A stretch of DNA of 21,414 nt. Source: a virus. The first letter of the stretch is position 1; every line of letters begins with the position of its first letter. Made by a program: the position numbers and the translations under genes. Of this stretch, positions 1 to 4,955 are shown piece after piece. The notes under the pieces were generated by a model. That model searched no databases and was not told the origin of the DNA. It saw only the letters and a list, made by a program, of their open reading frames with translations. Location: IMG/VR virus record IMGVR_UViG_3300027983_000139, positions 1 to 21,414 of that record. The stretch is one strand, 5' to 3'.

Positions 1-1733
1 CCAAAGATTCCTCCAAAGATTCTTTTAAAGAATCTTTGCGACGATCCTTCATATTCTGGTGCTATAGGATTATCTCCAGCAATTTCGCGACGGCTGTCAG
101 AAAGATTTTTAATAATTATTACATTAAGACTTCCGTCAGCATTTAAAATATCTCTAGATTGTAGATCAGCCTCAATCTCATTTCTTCTTGCTTGAGGTGT
201 TTCAGGATTCTCTAGTTCTTTAATTAGTGCTGAATCTGCTTTACTCATCGCGCCCACAGTTACTGCTTCCCTGGCAAGTTCAGCATTGCTTGCTCCGGGA
301 AATATTTCAGCTACAGTTCTTACTATTTTTTCAATACCTTCCGGAGCAAATTTTTTCATTTGTTCAGATAATTCATTTAATGCGCCTACAACTAAACTGT
401 TGTTTAATTCTTTTGCAATTGCTTCATTAGTTGCACTTGCAACATTAGCTAGTGCTTGTTGGGCTTCATTGAGTGCAACTAATGCTTCTTGGCCGGCTCC
501 TTTACCTGCTACCTGATTTCCTTGTGATGTAATCATGCCGCCTAACATGTTGTTAAATGATTCAGTAAATGATACAGTGCGTCCAAGTTCTAATTCCATT
601 TTTTTAGTATGTGCTGCAACAGCATCAATTATTGGAGCAACTTCTTGCAATACATTTGCTTGACCTTGTGCAATTTCACTTATCTGTCCGTAAGTTCCAA
701 TTGTTAAATTCTGTACTGAGTCTGCACTTTTAACAGTCGCTCGCGCTGCCTCTTCAGCATATCTTTGAGCACCTTCAACATCACCTGCTTTAGTTGCATT
801 AGCTGCTTTCGTTAAGAGTGCACCTGCCTCACTATTCAATGCCATAAAGCTCTTAGTAGCTGCTGTCATTGGTACTCCGGTTTGTACAAGGTCTGCTAAC
901 AAATCTCTTACTACAGCAGGCGATTGTTGTAATGCTGCTGTTGATTTTTCATATGCGGCCCGTGCAGTAGTAATACCTTGTTTTTCTAATAGACGAAGTT
1001 TAGAATCAGTTGAACCGTTACGCATCCGTGCTGTCATATCATCCATTTGTGATTTAGCGTCTTTGCCTGTCAGCTTAGAAACAATGTCCATTTGTTTAGC
1101 AAGCTCTTGAGCTGCTTGTACTGATTGAGCATCAGTTAGACCTTCTACAAGCTGCCTACGACGCATCAATGATGTATTTTTAACTACGAATTCGTTAGCT
1201 TCTTCAATAGTATATCCAAGATTCATAAATCCGTCAATCAACTGTGTGCCGTTTTCTCGAGTCGCAAATAATTCTTTACCTAATGCTGCAACTTTTCGTG
1301 TGCCGCCTTCAACTCCTCCAGCAAAGCCTGCTAACTCTGTGACATTGTTAGAAATCAGTTTTGAAAATTTATCTAACGGTAAGCGAGTTCTTGCAGCACT
1401 TACTCTTAGATCTGATAAGTTTCCATTTAGGCCTGCGCCAACTTTACTTAAACTATTAAATTCAGATTGGGTGTCTTCGAGATATCCAATAATAGCCGTC
1501 GTAACTCCGCCTAATGCTTTACCTAGTATTCCAAATCCTTTAGTAGATGATGTAATACCTTTTGAAAAGTCAGTTAATGATCCACCTGCTTTATTAAGTG
1601 AATTCTTAAAGGCGCTTAAAGGCCCAGTAACATCAAAAGAGTTACTCGGGCCACTATTACTGCTTCCGCTGGATTTTTTAACAAATTGAGCTAGTGCTCT
1701 TGTTAATCCTTCTTCAGTTAATGGTTCAGCCAA
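1..1733 (-). CDS. Tape-measure-like tail structural protein (3' end outside window)
   Basis: The minus strand is open from a TTG start at 1733 to the window edge, giving about 577 residues with the C-terminus missing. The protein is rich in Ala, Ser, Lys and Gln, largely helical, with a hydrophobic Gly-rich stretch around residues 40-55 and long heptad-like segments later, as in tail tape measure proteins, which fix tail length and occupy the tube. The last visible residues are an Arg/Phe/Gly run that may lead into a membrane segment. The TTG start is chosen because AAGGAA lies seven bases upstream and no in-frame ATG occurs between the preceding TAA and this codon. The gene diverges from the gp26-like gene, and late-type promoter elements face both ways between them. 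The tape measure role is inferred from composition, length and neighbour; another elongated virion protein is possible. Confidence 0.62.
   Translation of the reverse strand, partial: MAEPLTEEGLTRALAQFVKKSSGSSNSGPSNSFDVTGPLSAFKNSLNKAGGSLTDFSKGITSSTKGFGILGKALGGVTTAIIGYLEDTQSEFNSLSKVGAGLNGNLSDLRVSAARTRLPLDKFSKLISNNVTELAGFAGGVEGGTRKVAALGKELFATRENGTQLIDGFMNLGYTIEEANEFVVKNTSLMRRRQLVEGLTDAQSVQAAQELAKQMDIVSKLTGKDAKSQMDDMTARMRNGSTDSKLRLLEKQGITTARAAYEKSTAALQQSPAVVRDLLADLVQTGVPMTAATKSFMALNSEAGALLTKAANATKAGDVEGAQRYAEEAARATVKSADSVQNLTIGTYGQISEIAQGQANVLQEVAPIIDAVAAHTKKMELELGRTVSFTESFNNMLGGMITSQGNQVAGKGAGQEALVALNEAQQALANVASATNEAIAKELNNSLVVGALNELSEQMKKFAPEGIEKIVRTVAEIFPGASNAELAREAVTVGAMSKADSALIKELENPETPQARRNEIEADLQSRDILNADGSLNVIIIKNLSDSRREIAGDNPIAPEYEGSSQRFFKRIFGGIF
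14..38. repeat. 12-bp inverted repeat inside the tape-measure-like gene
   Basis: CAAAGATTCTTT (14-25) and AAAGAATCTTTG (27-38) are exact reverse complements around one T. A third copy of CCAAAGATTC starts at position 1 in direct orientation. The segment encodes Arg-Phe-Phe-Lys-Arg-Ile-Phe-Gly-Gly, so codon constraint explains part of it. Confidence 0.6.
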
Positions 1734-1759
1734 TTTAGTTTCCTTAAGGTTATCATACC

Positions 1760-1770
1760 CATAAATACAT
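1760..1770 (+). promoter_or_regulatory. Late-type promoter element for the gp26-like gene
   Basis: CATAAATACAT resembles the T4 late -10 box TATAAATA. It lies about 35 bases before the ATG at 1806, leaving a predicted leader of roughly 33 bases that contains the AAGGA ribosome site. It is one arm of an exact inverted repeat with 1784-1794. Confidence 0.6.
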
Positions 1771-1783
1771 TACAAGTATTACT

Positions 1784-1794
1784 ATGTATTTATG
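1784..1794 (-). promoter_or_regulatory. Late-type promoter element for the tape-measure-like gene
   Basis: Read on the minus strand this is again CATAAATACAT, the exact reverse complement of 1760-1770. It directs transcription leftward into the TTG-started gene at 1733, with a predicted leader of about 48 bases. The two elements form a compact divergent late promoter pair. Confidence 0.6.
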
Positions 1795-1805
1795 TAAGGA
1801 ATAAT

Positions 1806-2669
1806 ATGAGTAGTTTTTTAGAAAAGTACAAAAGACAACCTAAAATTTATATCGACCTACCTAGCAAGGGTGTGTTCTATTCAGATGATGTTTTAGACAA
1901 CGGGCAGTTTGTAAGTTTGCCTGTGTTTGGTATGAGTGCTATGGATGAGATTATTTTTAAGACTCCGGATGCATTATTTTCTGGAGAAGCTACTGCACAA
2001 GTTATTAGGAGTTGTATTCCGGGAATATTGAATCCCTGGGAAATAGTTGGTTACGATTTAGATTATTTGTTAATATCAATTCGCATTGCAACTCACGGTG
2101 ATGCAATACCAGTTAATACATCATGTCCGCATTGTAATGAAGCAACACAAAGTCAAATTAATTTATCAGGGCTGTTGGCAAATTTTGCCAACTACGACAT
2201 TAGAGAAAAATTTGAGATTGGTGATTTAACATTTAATCTCAAACCTATAACTTATAAAAGAACTACAGATTTTGCTATCGAACGTTATCAGCTTGACAGA
2301 GCAATTGTCCAAATTGAAAAAGAAAAATTAACACAAGACGAAAAAAATACACTACTTAATAAGTTATTACTAGACATTACTACATTAAATCTTAGATTAG
2401 CAGTAGCACACGTTGAGTCAGTACAAAACGGTGATGATATTGAAATAGAATCAGATACTATCTATAAATTTGTATCTGAAAATGATGCTGAGTTTTATTC
2501 AAAATTACAACAAGGCATTAAAACATTAACTGAAAAATGGAACTTACCAGCATTTGATGTTGCTTGTGCAAGTGAAACATGTAATGAAGTTTATAAGACA
2601 AGACTGGACTTGGACTATTCAAGTTTTTTCGCGCCACGCTCATCCCTCTCGAGGAATCTCAGATTTTAG
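1806..2669 (+). CDS. gp26: gp26-like baseplate hub / tail assembly protein (zero-frame product)
   Basis: The 287-residue protein starts with ATG six bases after AAGGA. It has the conserved opening of the T4 gp26-type baseplate hub family (short basic N-terminus, then LPSKG, then a segment around residues 45-75 rich in hydrophobic and Pro/Gly positions). Two cysteine pairs, CPHC at 107-110 and C254/C259, could bind one metal ion. In T4, gp26 works with gp28, gp29 (tape measure) and gp51 in assembling the central hub; the tape-measure-like gene next door fits this. The zero-frame stop at 2667 follows a short tail of basic and serine-rich residues that looks non-native, whereas the -1 frame continues with a well-formed helical domain, so this is probably the short form of a two-product gene. 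The family call is from memory of its sequence pattern. Confidence 0.72.
   Translation: MSSFLEKYKRQPKIYIDLPSKGVFYSDDVLDNGQFVSLPVFGMSAMDEIIFKTPDALFSGEATAQVIRSCIPGILNPWEIVGYDLDYLLISIRIATHGDAIPVNTSCPHCNEATQSQINLSGLLANFANYDIREKFEIGDLTFNLKPITYKRTTDFAIERYQLDRAIVQIEKEKLTQDEKNTLLNKLLLDITTLNLRLAVAHVESVQNGDDIEIESDTIYKFVSENDAEFYSKLQQGIKTLTEKWNLPAFDVACASETCNEVYKTRLDLDYSSFFAPRSSLSRNLRF
2624..2630 (+). other. Predicted -1 ribosomal frameshift site (T TTT TTC)
   Basis: The heptamer TTTTTTC sits exactly in the X XXY YYZ phase of the gp26-like frame (AGT TTT TTC, codons 273-275). A one-base backward slip leaves both tRNAs paired with TTT and resumes at CGC (2630), which opens 77 further codons. No strong downstream hairpin or pseudoknot was evident by eye; short complementary pieces (CCTC/GAGG) occur 15-25 bases downstream. 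Confidence 0.6.
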
Positions 2670-2863
2670 CACTAGCTAAAGATTTTGAAAATGATATCAA
2701 ACAAATAAAAGACGATGCTTATCGGCTTGGTTGGTATATGAGAGGAAGTTTTAGTTACGAAGATCTAATGTTTAGGATTTCTAATGAAGATAGAGAGATC
2801 CTAAACAGGATCATCAAAGAAAACATTCAAGCTACAAATGATACTAGGATGCCGTTACTTTAG
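2630..2863 (+). CDS. -1 frame extension of the gp26-like gene (frameshift product C-terminal domain)
   Basis: The -1 frame is open from 2597 to a TAG at 2861-2863. After the slip site it encodes 77 acidic and basic, helix-forming residues, including a RLGWYMRG motif followed by SFSYEDLMF and an ILNRIIKEN helix. This pattern resembles the C-terminal domains of hub assembly proteins in marine T4-like phages. The first ATG in the frame (2738) lies inside the WYMRG motif, and in-frame stops at 2582, 2585 and 2594 block an upstream start, so independent initiation is unlikely. Fused by frameshifting, the long product would be 352 residues. The arrangement mirrors the lambda G/GT tail chaperones, where a minority -1 product bridges to the tape measure. 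Alternatives are a missing T in the T run (sequencing error or mutation) or a non-AUG start. Confidence 0.62.
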   Translation, partial: RATLIPLEESQILALAKDFENDIKQIKDDAYRLGWYMRGSFSYEDLMFRISNEDREILNRIIKENIQATNDTRMPLL

Positions 2864-3710
2864 CAGCTTTGAGCATAGCAAGTAATTTTGGATCGTTCAT
2901 TACCATATCTTTTGAGGCAGCTTTAATTTGTGAAACAGATTCTTGTAATCTAAATTCAATAGCTTCGTCAATTGATTCAGTTGCACCATCACATTGCGGG
3001 AAACTTAGACTAGATAATGTTTCCTTGCTCAACATGGTGTTTGCAATAAAATCACTAATTCCATTAATAATTCCAGTATCTTTAGCAAGTTTACCTAATA
3101 GATATGATATAGCTATACCACTTGCGCCGCCAATAATTGATAGGACCCAGCCAAAGCCAGGAACAACAGTAAAGAATCTTGTTAGCATTGCTAACGAAGC
3201 TGCGGTTGATGCGCCAACTGTTAAGAAACTAACTAAGCCGCCAGCAATATTATCAGTTATTCTAAGTTGAGGAGCATTTAATTCCGGAGCATTAATATTA
3301 CATTTGTTTGCTGCATACACATTTGCATATGTGTCTAAGTCAGTCGATAGTTGTTTAAAAGAAATTAGTGCTCCTATTACTCTTCCTACCGGTGATGATA
3401 AAAATAAGTTATACATAGTTTTGCCAGGCGATTTAACTATTTGTTTAACTGCTTTTTTAACTTTGCTGACAGACTTAGGTGCCTCAGGCTGAGTAGTAAC
3501 TGGTAGCGCCGGAGTATTACTTGGTTTAGGAGCAGCTACATTTGATTTTGCAGTTAAGTTTTTTGCTTTTGCATCTGCTTGTCCACGAATACGTTCTTTA
3601 CCAACAACAGCACCAGTTGTAGGATCTATTATATTAAATACTCTATTCCGACCAGATCCTGCTCTGACTACTGCATAATCTACTTCTGCTAATATGTGAT
3701 GTACTTTCAT
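2844..3710 (-). CDS. Late-expressed protein with a Gly-rich membrane hairpin, function unknown
   Basis: This 288-residue protein starts with ATG at 3710, preceded by AAGGAT eight to nine bases upstream and a GATAAATAAC late-type element. Residues 1-45 form a compact basic domain; 46-90 are a Lys/Pro/Ala/Thr linker; 100-118 are moderately hydrophobic; about 154-206 form two adjacent hydrophobic Gly/Ala/Ser-rich helices separated by a Pro-Gly-Phe-Gly turn, i.e. a membrane hairpin with glycine-zipper character; the C-terminus is an acidic-basic amphipathic tail ending in KAAKVTAS. No signal peptide is apparent. I do not recognise the family. Late promoter type and position between structural genes suggest a virion or lysis-stage membrane protein, for example one involved in DNA ejection. 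Its 3' end overlaps the convergent frameshift ORF by 20 bases. Confidence 0.8.
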   Translation of the reverse strand: MKVHHILAEVDYAVVRAGSGRNRVFNIIDPTTGAVVGKERIRGQADAKAKNLTAKSNVAAPKPSNTPALPVTTQPEAPKSVSKVKKAVKQIVKSPGKTMYNLFLSSPVGRVIGALISFKQLSTDLDTYANVYAANKCNINAPELNAPQLRITDNIAGGLVSFLTVGASTAASLAMLTRFFTVVPGFGWVLSIIGGASGIAISYLLGKLAKDTGIINGISDFIANTMLSKETLSSLSFPQCDGATESIDEAIEFRLQESVSQIKAASKDMVMNDPKLLAMLKAAKVTAS

Positions 3711-3735
3711 TCTGAATAATCCTTAATGCTTGCAA

Positions 3736-3745
3736 GTTATTTATC
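3736..3745 (-). promoter_or_regulatory. Late-type promoter element for the membrane-hairpin gene
   Basis: On the minus strand this reads GATAAATAAC, a close match to the T4 late -10 box. It leaves a predicted leader of about 22 bases before the ATG at 3710, containing the AAGGAT ribosome site. Confidence 0.55.
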
Positions 3746-3750
3746 TATGA

Positions 3751-3819
3751 AAGTGTTTAACTGTTAGTGTATGAGCAAGCTCATACAAGTTTTCGCTAAC
3801 GCTCAAACTACTTACACTT
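3751..3819. repeat. Nested inverted repeats in a gene-free spacer
   Basis: Three complementary arm pairs are nested: AAGTGT (3751) with ACACTT (3814), GTTAG (3763) with CTAAC (3796), and GTATGAG/CTCATAC (3769-3786) around a CAAG loop. On the plus strand the inner 7-bp hairpin is followed by AAGTTTT, so it could act as a terminator for rightward transcription from the gp26 region. On the minus strand there is no clear T run. It lies just upstream of a late promoter. Its role is uncertain. Confidence 0.5.
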
Positions 3820-3851
3820 CGTTTTAATTAAATGATTTATATATGAACAAG

Positions 3852-3873
3852 CAATATTACGAATGTAATATTG
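3852..3873. repeat. Perfect 9-bp inverted repeat with a 4-base loop
   Basis: CAATATTAC and GTAATATTG flank GAAT, a perfect AT-rich hairpin. It lies 23 bases downstream of the stop of the small ORF that ends the minus-strand operon, where a transcript end would be expected. There is no T run after it on either strand, so a classical Rho-independent terminator is not clear; RNA processing or end protection is equally possible. Confidence 0.45.
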
Positions 3874-3895
3874 TATTAATTTCATGTAGATCGTT

Positions 3896-4087
3896 TCAGT
3901 CAGACGGAACTATTTCTAGCTCCGTCGTCTTTAAGATAAACTTCATGTGAGTCTTATCCAGCAATGACATTGGAAGTAGGTAATTATTATACACAAGTTC
4001 ATTGGGCTCTGACCTTTCCCAACCTACATCGACATCATGTAACATAAAGAGCGCATTAACTGTGTTAGTGCTACCTTTATAGTACAT
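3896..4087 (-). CDS. Small hypothetical protein at the end of the recombination operon
   Basis: With the ATG at 4087 this encodes 63 residues; the frame stays open to a TTG at 4156 (86 residues) immediately after a stop. I prefer the ATG because the TTG has no ribosome site and overlaps the closing stem of the adjacent structured element, while GGAAGG precedes the ATG, though closely spaced. The protein begins MYYKGSTNTVNALF, has a DVDVGW segment and ends with an alternating strand-like region rich in Thr, Glu and Ile. There are no membrane segments or cysteines. I recognise no family. It lies in the same orientation as the gp46/gp47 genes but is separated from them by about 220 non-coding bases. 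Confidence 0.5.
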   Translation of the reverse strand: MYYKGSTNTVNALFMLHDVDVGWERSEPNELVYNNYLLPMSLLDKTHMKFILKTTELEIVPSD

Positions 4088-4152
4088 TACCTTCCGCTTC
4101 GTTCCTGTTGCTAAGAAGTTTTTATGAACTATGTTGTGTTTTTCGACTGACA

Positions 4153-4308
4153 GCAATCAATCTATATCAACCTGTGAGCCCAATTTGTTTGGTGGCTTCC
4201 GCACTCTGGTGCGTCGATCAATATGTTACGTGTCCGGATATCACCTCGGGCTTTACACAGCGGTATTATTAAACTGGCCCGCCAACCTTATGTGCTGTAT
4301 TGATTTGC
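4153..4308. ncRNA. Candidate structured non-coding RNA (GC-richer island)
   Basis: This island has stops in all minus-strand frames and only an implausible 60-codon ORF on the plus strand, and it is visibly richer in G and C than its surroundings. Its two ends pair: GCAATCAAT (4153-4161) with ATTGATTTGC (4299-4308), nine pairs with one bulged base. Inside are a perfect CGCAC/GTGCG hairpin with a TCTG loop (4200-4213), CGGGC (4247-4251) with GCCCG (4277-4281), and possible GTGT/ACAC and GCGG/CCGC pairs, some mutually exclusive. It fits exactly between the GIY-YIG gene stop and the small ORF. It has no T-arm consensus, so it is not a tRNA, and no group I intron core was recognised. Strand cannot be decided by eye. 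Confidence 0.35.
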
Positions 4309-4309
4309 C

Positions 4310-4735
4310 TTAGGAATTTTTTTTAAGATGTTCTTTGAGAATGGTTGATCCGCCAACTCTAACATTGATAATACCATTGTAGTATTCATCTGTTTCGAGT
4401 ACTCTACGTTCAAACTGTTCACGGGCCTCTAAGTAACTTGCTATGCCTCTGCTGGGACAAAAATGTAATATTTCACGTGTGAAATTTTCTGCGCCTAACT
4501 CTAAAACGTCTGCGTTAAGTCTATCACTGGAGCCATAATATTCTCTCCAATCACTTTCCTTGGTGCTACGTCTTTTATTCTTCTTGCCTTTAAGCGGGGG
4601 TTTAGTTACTTTAAACTTTGCTAGTTTCTTGCCTACATACATCATGCTATTGGATAGATTTGTTATCAAGTATACAAATGCTTCACATCCTTCCGGAAGT
4701 TCGTCTAGTTGTTTACCTTGATAAGTCCAATGCAT
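4310..4735 (-). CDS. GIY-YIG nuclease-like protein
   Basis: With the ATG at 4735 the protein has 141 residues; an upstream in-frame ATG at 4783 would add 16 basic residues overlapping the preceding gene without a ribosome site. The protein has the GIY-YIG layout: a first strand FVYLITN, a second strand MMYVGKK, a basic insert, then WREYYGSSDRL, an NFTREIL strand, a helix with LEAREQFERRVL carrying the likely catalytic glutamate, and the terminal YYNGI segment seen in stand-alone phage GIY-YIG proteins. Such enzymes cut or nick DNA, and many are mobile homing endonucleases (Seg type in T4). It follows the 70-residue gene by seven bases, so it is probably cotranscribed with gp46. Recognition site and activity are unknown. 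Confidence 0.72.
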   Translation of the reverse strand: MHWTYQGKQLDELPEGCEAFVYLITNLSNSMMYVGKKLAKFKVTKPPLKGKKNKRRSTKESDWREYYGSSDRLNADVLELGAENFTREILHFCPSRGIASYLEAREQFERRVLETDEYYNGIINVRVGGSTILKEHLKKNS

Positions 4736-4742
4736 AACATAC

Positions 4743-4955
4743 TTATTTTGCCTTTTGCTTCTCAGCCGCCTTCTTGGCTGCATAAGCTATATGTATTTCT
4801 TCTTGCCTTAATTTTGCTAACCTTCTAATCTCACGCAACCATTTTCTACTTGCTAGATGTGTTCGATGAGACAAACGAGACTCAAAATTCTCGTTTGCCT
4901 TAAAGTACTCTAAGTAAGCCTTAGTTAACTGATCGTGTATGTCGTCGTTAATCAT
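4743..4955 (-). CDS. Small basic helical protein downstream of gp46
   Basis: This 70-residue protein has its ATG overlapping the gp46 stop region by four bases (ATGA-type coupling), so it is probably translated with gp46. It is almost entirely helical and strongly basic: an acidic-to-neutral first helix (KAYLEYFKANENFE), a central Arg-rich helix (SRKWLREIRRLAKLRQEE) and an Ala/Lys tail. Similar small basic proteins with a KAxxxFE start and a repeated LxxLxxxRxxEI pattern are common in T4-like marine phages, without a known function. Nucleic acid or partner-protein binding would fit the composition, but that is inference. Confidence 0.72.
   Translation of the reverse strand: MINDDIHDQLTKAYLEYFKANENFESRLSHRTHLASRKWLREIRRLAKLRQEEIHIAYAAKKAAEKQKAK

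Noticed and set aside
227-516. Two overlapping plus-strand ORFs of 67 and 76 codons
   Set aside because: Both lie antisense within the tape-measure-like gene and show no coding signature or start site.
1246-1689. 147-codon plus-strand ORF
   Set aside because: It is antisense to the continuous tape-measure-like frame, has no ribosome site, and its Pro/Ser/Leu-rich composition is what an antisense frame of an Ala/Lys-rich gene produces.
2624-2630. Treating the gp26-like gene as a pseudogene broken by a frameshift
   Set aside because: The slip site is in exact heptamer phase and both frames are otherwise intact, so programmed frameshifting is more economical; a missing T remains an open alternative.
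2869-3492. Plus-strand ORFs of 133 and 62 codons
   Set aside because: Antisense to the membrane-hairpin gene, which has a late promoter, a ribosome site and sensible protein composition.
4157-4309. Possible tRNA in the GC-richer island
   Set aside because: No GGTTCGA-type T-arm, no 7-bp acceptor with suitable spacing and no CCA-like end on either strand.
4157-4309. Possible group I intron
   Set aside because: No recognisable P3/P7 core, and no split gene: the flanking ORFs do not join into one protein. Kept only as a remnant hypothesis.
4131-4313. 60-codon plus-strand ORF across the GC-richer island
   Set aside because: No ribosome site, odd composition, and it overlaps the small minus-strand ORF upstream reading; the structured-RNA reading fits better.
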